A stretch of 64,000 nucleotides of DNA from Anaerolineae bacterium (GCA_011174825.1 DUEZ01000067.1:20358-84357), one strand, 5' to 3'. Counted from the stretch's first letter, positions 47,523 to 57,520 are shown. The notes: a model not told the origin generated them from the sequence alone. Program-made: numbers and translations.

Positions 47523-48527
47523 ATGGTAGATCACCGTGACATTGCGGGGGTTGTAGATCGCCAGAAAGAGCTTGTTCTCTCAAAACCGAACGTTATCGGG
47601 GTTGGGGTTGGCTTGAGGGAGATCAGAGGTCGAATAACGGATGAGATGTGTGTCGTAGCTCTGGTTCGACAGAAGATACCAAAGGCGGGACTCACTCCCG
47701 AATCTCTCGTTCCCACGAAGTTAGAAGGGGTATCGACCGATGTCATGCAAGTGGGCACATTGAGGGCTTTAGCAGGCCGAACGGAACGCCAAAGACCAGT
47801 TCCTGGAGGCGTAAGCGTTGGCCATTACAAGGTGACCGCTGGGACTCTGGGGGGTATTGTACGAGATAGATCATCAGGTGTTCGTTTGATCCTCTCCAAC
47901 AATCATGTCTTGGCCAATAGCAATGACGCACGTCCGGGGGATCCGATCCTCCAGCCGGGACCAGCGGATGGAGGCCGGGTGGCGAGAGATATGATCGCAG
48001 AGTTAGAGCGCTTCAAGCCGATTCAGTTTAGCACTGGGCCGGCGACATGTGGGTGGGCTCAAGGTTATGCCAAGATTGGGAATGTAGCGGGAAAGTTATT
48101 GAAGTCGAAACATCGCATTGAGGCATTTCAGAGCGATCCGGAAGCTTCCAACCGGATCGATGCAGCTCTAGCTCGACCGTTGGATGGGGTCGAGATTCTG
48201 GACGAGATACTCGAAATTGGGGTGGTCGGCGGTGTCACTCCGGCTTCGCTCGGGTTGAACGTGCGTAAATCAGGTCGAACGACGGGTTTGACAACGGGCC
48301 AAATAATTGTCCTCGAAGCCACAGTTAATATCCAATATGGTGATCGAACCGCCCGCTTTGAGGGTCAGATTGTAACTGGACCGATGTCAGAACCTGGTGA
48401 TTCAGGTTCGTTGTTGGTTATTGGCGACAGCCTTCTTGCTGTTGGATTACTTTTCGCTGGCTCAACGCAGGCGACGGTGTACAATCCGATTCAAGAGGTG
48501 CTTAACGGCCTGGAGGCGGTGATATGA
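47523..48527 (+). CDS. trypsin-like (S1 fold) serine protease-like protein with N-terminal domain shared with the next gene
   Basis: ILSNNHVLA (His) and EPGDSGSLLV (Ser) motifs; N-terminus NVIGVGVGLREIRGR...VALVRQKIPKAGLTPESLVPTKLEGVSTDVMQVG. Confidence 0.75.
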   Translation: MVDHRDIAGVVDRQKELVLSKPNVIGVGVGLREIRGRITDEMCVVALVRQKIPKAGLTPESLVPTKLEGVSTDVMQVGTLRALAGRTERQRPVPGGVSVGHYKVTAGTLGGIVRDRSSGVRLILSNNHVLANSNDARPGDPILQPGPADGGRVARDMIAELERFKPIQFSTGPATCGWAQGYAKIGNVAGKLLKSKHRIEAFQSDPEASNRIDAALARPLDGVEILDEILEIGVVGGVTPASLGLNVRKSGRTTGLTTGQIIVLEATVNIQYGDRTARFEGQIVTGPMSEPGDSGSLLVIGDSLLAVGLLFAGSTQATVYNPIQEVLNGLEAVI

Positions 48528-48811
48528 GCGCATCGGATTCCCAGGAAGATGGTGAACGAGCGGATTTGCAAAGGGCCTTAATGGTTAAGGAGCGATATGG
48601 TGAAGAGTTAATGGGAAAGGCGAACGTGCAGGGGGTTGGGATCGGTCTTCATATGCGCGAGGGAAAGCCGACAGGTGGTTTGTCGCTGGTCGTGCTTGTA
48701 TCTCATAAGGTTCCTAAAGCTCAGCTTGCACCAGAGGACCTCATCCCAAACGAGATCGAGGGTGTATCAGTGGATGTTCAGGAGGTAGGGGAGCTCGAGG
48801 TTCAGGACTAA
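48524..48811 (+). CDS. 95-aa free-standing paralog of the N-terminal domain of the preceding protease-like protein
   Basis: NVQGVGIGLHMREGKPTGGLSLVVLVSHKVPKAQLAPEDLIPNEIEGVSVDVQEVG; ATGA overlap. Confidence 0.8.
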   Translation: MSASDSQEDGERADLQRALMVKERYGEELMGKANVQGVGIGLHMREGKPTGGLSLVVLVSHKVPKAQLAPEDLIPNEIEGVSVDVQEVGELEVQD

Positions 48812-48834
48812 ATTTGGTGAAGCAATGTACATTT

Positions 48835-48867
48835 ACCTTCCCGGGAGCTTGTAGCTCTCGGAAAGGT
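48835..48867. repeat. palindromic repeat family A
   Basis: ACCTTCCCGGGAGCT-TGT-AGCTCTCGGAAAGGT (imperfect). Confidence 0.7.
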
Positions 48868-48891
48868 TGTTTTATGAATGACTTTGTGAGT

Positions 48892-48928
48892 TAACCTCCC
48901 CGCGAGCTTGTAGCTCTCGGGGAGGTAA
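48892..48928. repeat. palindromic repeat family A
   Basis: ACCTCCCCGCGAGCT-TGT-AGCTCTCGGGGAGGT. Confidence 0.8.
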
Positions 48929-49055
48929 TTGGGCGATCCGAGGGGAACTCATTCCCGATGTTTTTTTGACCCCCGATAAACGAATTAATCGCCCTCATCT
49001 ACCTACCGACCTTCAAGCTTGCGAATTGGTTGTTCCATGAGGTCATGGTTATTGG

Positions 49056-49811
49056 CTATATTGTTTCTATAACCCAAAAGTGTGACAAACCGAATGCGCG
49101 CAGAGGCGTTCTTTCGAGAAAGTGCAAGACGGCTCGTAGCGCGCGACCAAATGTAGGCCGACGGGCGATGATGTTGTCATATGCCCCGAATAGCGTTGTG
49201 TACGCCAAAACGCGTACAGGTAGCCCGTCAAGGAGACGTCGTAAATCCTTTCGCGTATAGGCACGCACATGAGGCGCGAATCGATCCCGGAGTCTCTGTG
49301 GAAGGTAATTGATCAGAGGGATATTGCCAAACCGGTAGCGGCCTCGCCAATAGATCCCGTGTGTTTCGAACGGGTAGCCACGGTTGGGGACGAAAAGGAT
49401 CAATCGACCACCGATTTCACTTGAGTCTCCCCTGGGTTTTCGCAGGATGCGAACGATCTCCTCTAGTGCAGCACGGTCATCTTGGACATGCTCGAGTACC
49501 TCATGGGAGAGGACGAGATCGAACGTATCCGAGGGATAGGGTAGATGTTCACCGGCACCACGAACGACGGTTTTAAGATCTTGGGCGGCTTCAAGCGCCC
49601 GTTCCTTATCGAATTCAAGACCATAAGCAGAAGTCGTGTCTTGGGCCAATCTCAACAGGTAAGCTCCTACGCCACAACCGTTATCGAGCACCCGCCCATG
49701 AATTCGAGTCCCCGCAGCTTCTCGGATCATTTGCAGGCGTCGTTCCTGCCCGGCTCGCCACACATAAGAGGGCTCCCCTCGCAGGGCAGCTTTCTCTTGG
49801 TTATGGTTCAT
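49056..49811 (-). CDS. class I SAM-dependent methyltransferase
   Basis: GRVLDNGCGVGAYLLRLAQDTTSAYGLEFD; FDLVLSHEVLEHVQDDRAALEEIVRIL. Confidence 0.9.
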   Translation of the reverse strand: MNHNQEKAALRGEPSYVWRAGQERRLQMIREAAGTRIHGRVLDNGCGVGAYLLRLAQDTTSAYGLEFDKERALEAAQDLKTVVRGAGEHLPYPSDTFDLVLSHEVLEHVQDDRAALEEIVRILRKPRGDSSEIGGRLILFVPNRGYPFETHGIYWRGRYRFGNIPLINYLPQRLRDRFAPHVRAYTRKDLRRLLDGLPVRVLAYTTLFGAYDNIIARRPTFGRALRAVLHFLERTPLRAFGLSHFWVIETI

Positions 49812-50374
49812 GGTAGCTCTATCTTCAAACGAGCGAGCGACAATCCTATCGCAGCGACGGTGGCTAGCTGACGGAATTTACCCGCGGTCCATAGCCGGTA
49901 CACCTCGTCCGCAGGAAGCCAAACCACCTCTTGCTCTTCAAGATCCCCCGAATCTGGTCGGGTTACTTGATGACAATCGCTGGCTAGGAAAATGTGAGCT
50001 AGTCCTGACCCTCGGTTTCCACTAACAACATAGGATCCCAGCTCATCCCAAATCTCCGCCTCGCATCCTGTCTCCTCGAGCAGTTCGCGCTTCGCGGTGC
50101 TCAATGCGTCCTCACCTGTCTCAATATATCCGGCAGGTGGGTGAAGGTCAACCGCACTGACACCATGCTTGTAGCTTCGGATCAAACCGATTAACCCTCC
50201 AGCTTGGACAGGGACGACGATGACGAAAGCTGGCTGTTCTAGGTGTAAGTAGCCATCGACGATCTGACCATCGGGCAGCGCGACCTGATCTTCGTGGACC
50301 CGCAACCAGGGTGGACGATCAAGAATTAACTTCCGGTGGATAATTTTCCATGGTTTAAGATCGGACATCTTCAA
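49808..50374 (-). CDS. NUDIX hydrolase (ADP-ribose pyrophosphatase-like)
   Basis: Nudix box GYIETGEDALSTAKRELLEETGCE. Confidence 0.92.
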   Translation of the reverse strand: MKMSDLKPWKIIHRKLILDRPPWLRVHEDQVALPDGQIVDGYLHLEQPAFVIVVPVQAGGLIGLIRSYKHGVSAVDLHPPAGYIETGEDALSTAKRELLEETGCEAEIWDELGSYVVSGNRGSGLAHIFLASDCHQVTRPDSGDLEEQEVVWLPADEVYRLWTAGKFRQLATVAAIGLSLARLKIELP

Positions 50375-50549
50375 GCTTTCATAAGCAAAATGGGGCGGTG
50401 AATAGGTTCAGGAGAGTCTATCATACCCTGAAGTAAGTATCCTGGAATCCAATGCTGCGACTGATTGGCTATGGTCGATGAAAGACATCCGTATGAGGAT
50501 TGGATTCGTGAAATGTTGCGTACTTTTCGATTGATTGCCTTAAGTGGCT

Positions 50550-51338
50550 TCAAGGGGACGATAGCCAACCACGAAGTGCGTAGTAAACCAATGCCATGAT
50601 CTCCCGCACCGCCATACGACTCTCTTCGAGGGCTTCGCTGTTGGGTATGATAACACTTCGGTCTGCCAAGAAATCATCGGGATGTTGCTCAGACGGTGCA
50701 GGGATTGGAACGAGCCCTTGAGCCTTGAAAGTCCCCATCGCACGCCGCATGTGGCTAGGTGAGGTGACCATTAAAAATTTTTCCACGCCATGCATCTCTA
50801 ACATCGGACCCAGGTTTAATGCTTGCTCGAAAGTATTGCTTGAGGAAGATTCAAGCAGGATCCGGCTTGCTGGTACACCGCCTTTGATCAAGATATCCCG
50901 CATGGGTAAACTTTCCGGAGTTGTCATCCCAATGCGCTCGTTCACCCCTCCGGACACGATGACCCAGGGCTCATCCAGTTTGTGATATAGGCGCACACCC
51001 TCCCATACTCTCAGGATCCCAGCATTACTAAGGGTGTTCATCTCCTCACTGCCTGATCGTATCGTAACGCTGCCTCCTCCGAGGATTACGATCCCTGTAA
51101 CGCCCTCCAGAACTGTACTATCGACGTGTTCGGTGTAGCCACGGCTGAGAACGGCTTCCATCGCTTTAAAGCTCAATGGCATGCTTAACACCATGTAGAC
51201 CGCGACCAACAGTGTGAGCCAACGCACTCCCCATTTCGTGAGAGAGCGGCGATAGAGAAGGATCACCCCAATGGTCAATCCAAAGAGAAGGAAAGGGATC
51301 GAACCCAGCACAAAATATTCTTTGATGACCTCGATCAT
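50550..51338 (-). CDS. YdcF-like (DUF218) membrane protein
   Basis: GIVILGGGSVTI...WVIVSGGVNE...ILLESSSSNTFEQALNL...FLMVTSPSHMRRAMGTFKAQG. Confidence 0.88.
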   Translation of the reverse strand: MIEVIKEYFVLGSIPFLLFGLTIGVILLYRRSLTKWGVRWLTLLVAVYMVLSMPLSFKAMEAVLSRGYTEHVDSTVLEGVTGIVILGGGSVTIRSGSEEMNTLSNAGILRVWEGVRLYHKLDEPWVIVSGGVNERIGMTTPESLPMRDILIKGGVPASRILLESSSSNTFEQALNLGPMLEMHGVEKFLMVTSPSHMRRAMGTFKAQGLVPIPAPSEQHPDDFLADRSVIIPNSEALEESRMAVREIMALVYYALRGWLSSP

Positions 51339-51456
51339 TGGATGAATTCCCCCTCCGTTCTTTGATGGACATACTGTTCAGACGTGCAATGGAGCGACCC
51401 ATGGAATACTTCGATGCTTCCTTTTAGGTCGCACCATGTGAATCCACCGGATTAGT

Positions 51457-51993
51457 CTAATCTTCACTCCCTATGGGGATCACCGAGATAGGGATGTAGG
51501 GTTCACTGGCTTCTGGTGAACCGAGATAGAGATGGATGCGGTTGACCTTGAAGGTGAAGGTAGGGGTAGGGGGAAGCTCAATTTTTTCAGCAACTTCTGG
51601 GTTCTCAAAGCGTGCCAAGGTCATATGTGGATGAAGGTCATCACCGTGTTCGCCCTCGTATATCGGGTATTCGGGGAAGGCCTTTGATAGATGCTGGTAC
51701 AACTCGAGAATCGGTTCGGGATTTGACGGCTCGAGAAACAATGCGTCTTCGAATGCTCCATATCTGTCGAGCGTGAGTTCGAAGGGAGAAAGATCAACGC
51801 AGATCGTTTTCAATCGAGCGGTCGTCGCATCGACTTGATCGGAGGGTACGAAGGGGTAAAGTAAGGTGATGTGTGCCGGCACCCGATTGAACCATTCGGT
51901 GTCGTATTGTTCACGAATAGAGAAAGCAAAGGACTGCACTTTCGGAGGGGGGATGATAAGGAGTGCGGTCTCGTATTCCATCGCTGATTTCAC
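51457..51993 (-). CDS. 2'-5' RNA ligase / 2H phosphoesterase-family protein
   Basis: Two HxT motifs: HITLLYPF and HMTLARF. Confidence 0.85.
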   Translation of the reverse strand: MKSAMEYETALLIIPPPKVQSFAFSIREQYDTEWFNRVPAHITLLYPFVPSDQVDATTARLKTICVDLSPFELTLDRYGAFEDALFLEPSNPEPILELYQHLSKAFPEYPIYEGEHGDDLHPHMTLARFENPEVAEKIELPPTPTFTFKVNRIHLYLGSPEASEPYIPISVIPIGSED

Positions 51994-52096
51994 CGGTTTA
52001 TTAGGATACAGGCTGCGATGAGGAACGTCAATATTCGAGAAGGAGCTCAGTTAATCAGGATACTCGCATCTGAAAATAAATCAAATGGGATTGGTT

Positions 52097-52618
52097 TCAA
52101 TCACTTTCACGCCGCAGGAACCCGATTGTACGACTAAGGCCAATCACGGCAAGCAAACCCAACAGCAGCGCTGAGCCGAAGCTGAAGGTCACAGTGAGAC
52201 TCACAGCAGCGACAGCGAGCAGCGCTCCAGAACCTTCGATGATAAGCAGACGTTGGAGATACTTTCGCTCCAGAGCCTCTCTGTAATCTACCCTCTCTGC
52301 GACTTCCATGCGTTGGTGAAAACTCTCTATATCCCAGGCGATAAGGGCTGCGATCATCCCAAGCAGCATCAATCCAAAAGGTAATCCTTGCCATAGACCA
52401 ATGGCTGCCAGCCCAACAAAGAGCAGGAGCTCGAGCGAGGTAACCCATTTCGGCTGTCCAAGTAACCGTAATACCGCAAGACCGAGAATTGGGAGTGTCC
52501 AAATCCAGAGATCGCCTATAGCGTAACCAGCCACAAGAGCGCAAGTGGCGCATCCAAGACTGACGTACCAAAGTCTGCGGGTCATCCTCGTTGTCCCAAT
52601 CCAACCGCACGGAACCAA
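52097..52618 (-). CDS. membrane protein at the end of the MoxR/DUF58 operon
   Basis: Several hydrophobic helices; overlaps the DUF58 gene. Confidence 0.6.
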   Translation of the reverse strand: MVPCGWIGTTRMTRRLWYVSLGCATCALVAGYAIGDLWIWTLPILGLAVLRLLGQPKWVTSLELLLFVGLAAIGLWQGLPFGLMLLGMIAALIAWDIESFHQRMEVAERVDYREALERKYLQRLLIIEGSGALLAVAAVSLTVTFSFGSALLLGLLAVIGLSRTIGFLRRESD

Positions 52619-53874
52619 AGTGGGATTCGGCCAAGAGTCGCGTGAACCGCCTGGTCAAATGGTTGGTCAACCTGCCAGTTGACGATCTGTATGCCAATTT
52701 GATGGGCTTTCCGAATCAACAACGTCCGTTCCAATCGTGCGATGCGCGTAGCTAAAGATGCTCTTGGATCAGATCCTATGGCTTTTGCCTCAAAGGATAC
52801 TGGATCTTGGCTAATGACGAGGAGTTGATACCCTCGCGCTCTAAGGCGGATGAGGATCGGTAAATCCTCCTCCCAGAGAGGGCTAACCAGAACGATTTGT
52901 GAACGAGCTGGGAAGAAACGTGTTGGTATGTAATCGAGTTTGTCAAAGATCATACTCTCGCCAGGCTCTGCCCGGGCCAAAGCTTGCAGTATCCGCTCAC
53001 GCTGCATCTTTCCGTACCCGGGAAAAATCCAATCCAAGAATCCACCGTAGACGAGCAGACCGACTCGATTGCCATCGGTGAGAAAAACGTTTGCCAAGGA
53101 TGCTGTGGCATGGACCGCATGCTCGAAAAGTGATTGACCATTTACTCTCACTTCGCTTCGTAGGCGGGCATCCAGGATCAGCCCTACATCAGCTATGCGC
53201 TCTTGTTCGAACTCATTGGTGAAGAAAGCATGTGGATGACGGGCGCTCAACCTCCAATTTATCCAACGCATTGGATCGCCTGACTGATATGCTCGAACGC
53301 CAAAGAAATCCACTCCAGAACCACCTAATCGAGCAGGGACGGGTCCTGCGTAGCCATGTGTTTGAAGGGGCCTGATCGACACCCGTCTTAACCAACTGAC
53401 ATGAGGAAGGACGATGAGATCAGCAGACGCATGAAGTACCGCTTGCCGATGGAAAAGACCCGATCGATCTCCAGCCCTCACCTTGAAGTCTTGGAAAGCA
53501 TGTCTACCTCGTACTCCACACACAGTGTATTCAAGGAGGATCGACTGGCCTGGCGACATTTCACTTAGTACACATGGGCTCCCTTCCATCACCTCCAGGC
53601 CAGCGGGGACAATATCCTCCAACATCACCTCCTCCAGATGTGAGCCGTGATTGGTGACGGAAACGGTTACAGTCACAGGAATACCTTGGGAAATTCGATC
53701 AGCGCTCAGTGTGCGGATGACCTGCAAATCAAGGTTCTGGGGCGCGAAAAATAATGTTGCGGTCAGATGGACCACGAGCGGGATGCTAGAGGCGATGATT
53801 AAACCGTTCGCGCTTGCGAGACCCAGAATGAGCAAGGCATAGATCAGCACACTCAAGAGGAGGAGTCTTCTCAC
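52582..53874 (-). CDS. DUF58-domain protein
   Basis: GVDFFGVRAYQSGDPMRWINWRLSARHPHAFFTNEFEQERIADVGLILD. Confidence 0.92.
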   Translation of the reverse strand: MRRLLLLSVLIYALLILGLASANGLIIASSIPLVVHLTATLFFAPQNLDLQVIRTLSADRISQGIPVTVTVSVTNHGSHLEEVMLEDIVPAGLEVMEGSPCVLSEMSPGQSILLEYTVCGVRGRHAFQDFKVRAGDRSGLFHRQAVLHASADLIVLPHVSWLRRVSIRPLQTHGYAGPVPARLGGSGVDFFGVRAYQSGDPMRWINWRLSARHPHAFFTNEFEQERIADVGLILDARLRSEVRVNGQSLFEHAVHATASLANVFLTDGNRVGLLVYGGFLDWIFPGYGKMQRERILQALARAEPGESMIFDKLDYIPTRFFPARSQIVLVSPLWEEDLPILIRLRARGYQLLVISQDPVSFEAKAIGSDPRASLATRIARLERTLLIRKAHQIGIQIVNWQVDQPFDQAVHATLGRIPLWFRAVGLGQRG

Positions 53875-53876
53875 CT

Positions 53877-54839
53877 TCAGCTACCCTCAATCACCGGGAC
53901 AGGGACCGACCGCAGGATTTCCGAGATCACATCGTCAGCTGCATGACGCTTCATCCAGAGATCGGGCTCAAGGATCAGCCGATGGATGAGAGCTGGGATG
54001 GCAAAGAGCTTAACATCGTCGGGTAGCACGAAGTCTCGCCCCTTCATAGCGGCCCATGCTCGGCTTAACTTCAACAAGGCCAGCGAGCCTCTTGGGCTGG
54101 CTCCGACAGCTACCTGCCTCGCCTTTCGTGTTTCAGATGTCAAGGCTACGATGTAGCGTTCGATGTCCGGATCTACGTGGACTTGTTCAGCAGCCTGGCG
54201 CATGGTTAATATCTCTTCCTCATCTGTTACTTGTTCTAAATGAAATGCGTCGTGTCGTCGATCTTGTCGACGACGAAGGATCTCCTGCTCGTCATCTTGT
54301 GAGGGATAGCCAACAGGGAGCTTCATGATGAACCGATCGAGTTGCGCTTCGGGGAGAGGGAAGGTGCCTTCGTATTCGATCGGATTCTGGGTGGCAATGA
54401 CGATGAAGGGCTCGGGGAGCTTCATGGTGGTACCCTCAAGCGTAACTTGATATTCCTGCATCGCTTCTAAAAGTGCGGACTGTGTTTTTGGTGAAGCGCG
54501 GTTGATCTCATCGGCCAAGATGATGTTTGCGAAGATGGGTCCCTTTCGCAAATCGAATCGGTTCTGGTTGCGATCGTAGATATAGCCACCAGTGATGTCA
54601 CCCGGCAGCAGATCAGGCGTGAATTGAATACGTTTGAATTCAAGTCCTAAAGCCGTTGAGAAGCTGTTCGCAATAAGGGTTTTAGCCAGCCCAGGGTAAT
54701 CTTCCAATAAGACATGTCCGCCGGCTAAAATGGCTGCCATGATCTTCTCAAGAAGCGATCGCTTACCCACGACTGCCCGTTCAACCTCTTGGATGACCTT
54801 ATCGGTGCGATTAGACACTTTTTCAGCTTCGTCATTCAT
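53877..54839 (-). CDS. MoxR-family AAA+ ATPase
   Basis: GGHVLLEDYPGLAKTLIANSFS; IILADEINRASPKTQSALLEAMQEYQVTLEG. Confidence 0.95.
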   Translation of the reverse strand: MNDEAEKVSNRTDKVIQEVERAVVGKRSLLEKIMAAILAGGHVLLEDYPGLAKTLIANSFSTALGLEFKRIQFTPDLLPGDITGGYIYDRNQNRFDLRKGPIFANIILADEINRASPKTQSALLEAMQEYQVTLEGTTMKLPEPFIVIATQNPIEYEGTFPLPEAQLDRFIMKLPVGYPSQDDEQEILRRRQDRRHDAFHLEQVTDEEEILTMRQAAEQVHVDPDIERYIVALTSETRKARQVAVGASPRGSLALLKLSRAWAAMKGRDFVLPDDVKLFAIPALIHRLILEPDLWMKRHAADDVISEILRSVPVPVIEGS

Positions 54840-55443
54840 AATCGATCTCCAATTGATCCTCTAGGAATTGGATGACTCTCTCTGGATCAAGATCCAACGG
54901 AGAAATGTGATGGGTTGGCATTATGGCACCTTTTAATCTTGTGATCAGGTTTGATCGTGTCGATAAGACAGGTGTCAATCCAGCATGGAGATAGGCTTCG
55001 ATTTCAGATGGAGCGTCCAAGCCTCTTGACTTTAAACGTTCTCTCACCAGAGTTGGAGATGTCCTTTCTTGATGTGCAACCGCTTCTAGGGTCAAACCAA
55101 GCAAATGCTGCGCGAGACGCCACTTGAAGTAAAGACCTTCTGAGGTGCGGTTGATCGCTTGCATCAAGTTGTGGACTCGACCCATTCGAACTCTCGAGAC
55201 TTTAGTGGTAACTTCGGTGGTGCTTCTACGCTTTAGGAGCGATCGAGTTGCGATGACAATGGCGATCGCAATAAAAACCGCCCATAGGATAGGTTGCGGT
55301 AAGCTGTCTACATAGAGGCGTGCGAACCATGAGAGGCGAAAGAGAAAGGAGAGAAAGACTTCGCGTGTAAACTCATGCAGAATTACCGCCAGCGGGATCG
55401 AAATGAGGAGGATCAGGCTGACCACAATGAGGGGTCTTCTCAT
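54832..55443 (-). CDS. hypothetical membrane protein of the MoxR/DUF58/DUF4129 operon
   Basis: Two N-terminal TM segments; overlapping frames with neighbours. Confidence 0.65.
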   Translation of the reverse strand: MRRPLIVVSLILLISIPLAVILHEFTREVFLSFLFRLSWFARLYVDSLPQPILWAVFIAIAIVIATRSLLKRRSTTEVTTKVSRVRMGRVHNLMQAINRTSEGLYFKWRLAQHLLGLTLEAVAHQERTSPTLVRERLKSRGLDAPSEIEAYLHAGLTPVLSTRSNLITRLKGAIMPTHHISPLDLDPERVIQFLEDQLEIDYE

Positions 55444-56306
55444 GCCGAGCTCCTGATGGCATCGATGATCGAGGAGAGGCTCTTAATGGCTAAACTCTCT
55501 TCTTGTTCGTCAGGAATTTTCGTGCCGTAACGCACCATCTCGAAGAGTCTCGTGAGCCTGCGAACCTGCTCGCCAGGTAAACCGCTGTCCTCCAAATCTC
55601 GTTCAAATTCACGCGGGGTCATGGCTGCGGCTCGTTTAATCCCGCGTTGCTCGAGGAGAATGAGGCTCATTTCATGATAGCAACGGATGACAGTGTTCTT
55701 CAGATCTGCCCCGGCTTGTAATGCATCGATGGCCTCCTGGGCTTCTTGGGCCAGCTGTTCGAGAGGGCTCGACTTTCGCGGGATCCTGCGTCTGATATAG
55801 AGGGCAATTCCCACCACGAGAGATGCGATGGAGATCGCCAAACCTATCGTCATCACAATCACAAGCCATTGGGATGGACGATAGGTGAATTCAAACTCCG
55901 TTGAAAGCGCTTCACCAAGCGGCAAGGTATCAGGTGGCACTATTCCGGGCTGGGAAAAAGAATACACACCTGAGCGAATGAGAAAGTATAGAGCGACGAT
56001 CCATGAGAGAGAAAGCAGGGTCCGTATTACCCGCCTTCTGGCTTCTTGTGAGATGAGAAAATAAATGATGGCGAGAGGTAAAAGCAATTGTAAGCCGGCG
56101 AAGATATATAGAATGATGCGAACGTATCCCCCTCCGAGTGAGGGTAATTCAAGTCCTCCCCCCTCAGCTTCCGCTTCTCTCGATATCGAGAAAGGTTCGC
56201 CGTAACTGAGCTCCAGGTCTGAGAGGCCAGCGGATAGAAGAAACAGCGCGACAAGTGCGATAGATACAAAGATAAGAGCCCAGAGCCTCCTACTTCTCGT
56301 CAGCAT
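55440..56306 (-). CDS. DUF4129-domain membrane protein
   Basis: VIRCYHEMSLILLEQRGIKRAAAMTPREFERDLEDSGLPGEQVRRLTRLFEMVRYG. Confidence 0.88.
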   Translation of the reverse strand: MLTRSRRLWALIFVSIALVALFLLSAGLSDLELSYGEPFSISREAEAEGGGLELPSLGGGYVRIILYIFAGLQLLLPLAIIYFLISQEARRRVIRTLLSLSWIVALYFLIRSGVYSFSQPGIVPPDTLPLGEALSTEFEFTYRPSQWLVIVMTIGLAISIASLVVGIALYIRRRIPRKSSPLEQLAQEAQEAIDALQAGADLKNTVIRCYHEMSLILLEQRGIKRAAAMTPREFERDLEDSGLPGEQVRRLTRLFEMVRYGTKIPDEQEESLAIKSLSSIIDAIRSSA

Positions 56307-56653
56307 ACATTAATCCTGATCGTCGATCTGCCTTGAAATGTTCTAGATTTCGGAGATCTGATCATTTTTCACCGTCCTTGCACGTGTGATCGAGAGAGCA
56401 GGTTTCATCACGATCATGTTTAATTTTTAAGTCGGTGACCCAGATATCTTACCGCGAAATGAACTGTTCTCTATCGGAATATATTCCCTTTCCATTGTAT
56501 GGGATACTGCCAAGGTTCCTTCTAAGTTCATAAGATCATACGCTGGTTTTCCTGTTCGATCCGTGATGGCTGAGTCACGCGGTCTGAAGATCGTATTGCA
56601 TCACATAAATCGAGTGCTCTGTCAACCAGGATTGGATGCATACGAACAAAAAA

Positions 56654-56760
56654 GCACCCTCAGCCTGCGATGTCCTGAGCTTGCCGAAGGATCGAAGGGT
56701 GCGTACAACAGTGATCCTTCGACAGCCCTTCGACGAGCTCAGGACAGGGCTCAGGATGAC
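56654..56760. repeat. dispersed repeat family B, two copies in inverted orientation
   Basis: cctcagcctgcgatgtcctgagcttgccgaaggatcgaaggg and gatccttcgacagcccttcgacgagctcaggacagggctcaggatg. Confidence 0.8.
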
Positions 56761-56967
56761 TTAGGTTTTGGTTCCATCGTTTTCATCGTGATAGAGCACC
56801 AGATAAGCCGTGTTGAATTTTCGCGGGTCTTGACAGGTGATGACCGAGCGGAGAATAATCTCGATTGTGATCTTGGAGGGACATTGTGGTGAAGGTGTAA
56901 ATGGTAATATCGAATGCTTAGTCAAGTAAGTGGGGGAAAAAGTTTGAATTACTCACACTAAGCAAGG

Positions 56968-57393
56968 CTACTCATCGGTGGATGATATCTCACGACGTCG
57001 GCGTTTAATTGCGCTACGGCGCCGTTTGTTCTCCAAGCGGCGCTCTTTAGACGCGAGTGTTGGCTTCGTTTTTCGTCGCGGTTTCGGTTGAACTGTCGCT
57101 TTCTGGAGCAGGGAGATCAATCGATCGATGGCATCCTTGCGGTTGCGGTCCTGCGTGCGATAGCGTCTGGCTTCGATCACCAAGACGCCGTCATCGGTCA
57201 CACGTTTGCCGGCGAGACGAATTAGGCGCTCACGGACATCGTCCGGTAGGGATGGTGAATTAATCACGTCGAATCGGAGCTGTACGGCTGTGGCGACTTT
57301 GTTGACCTTCTGCCCGCCTGGACCGGAGGCGCGGACGAATTCTAGCTGTAATTCGCGTTCATCAATGCTGATCGTAGGTGTGATGCGGATCAT
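56968..57393 (-). CDS. arfB: ArfB/YaeJ-like peptidyl-tRNA hydrolase (GGQ)
   Basis: ELQLEFVRASGPGGQKVNKVATAVQLRFDV; basic C-terminal tail KRRRSAIKRRRREI. Confidence 0.92.
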   Translation of the reverse strand: MIRITPTISIDERELQLEFVRASGPGGQKVNKVATAVQLRFDVINSPSLPDDVRERLIRLAGKRVTDDGVLVIEARRYRTQDRNRKDAIDRLISLLQKATVQPKPRRKTKPTLASKERRLENKRRRSAIKRRRREISSTDE

Positions 57394-57520
57394 ATTCCAA
57401 GGATACCTCTTCGCTCGATCCACATCAAGATTGAACAAAGGCAGGGAGCAGGCAGGAGAATTGTACTCGTTGGCTGTAAAAGCTATGCTCAGGTGAGGAG
57501 CCAACTGTTATAATCGCCGC

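Noticed and set aside
56563-56892. 109-aa + strand ORF
   Set aside because: Built largely from the Family B dispersed repeats (CPELAEGSKG / RRAQDRAQDD).
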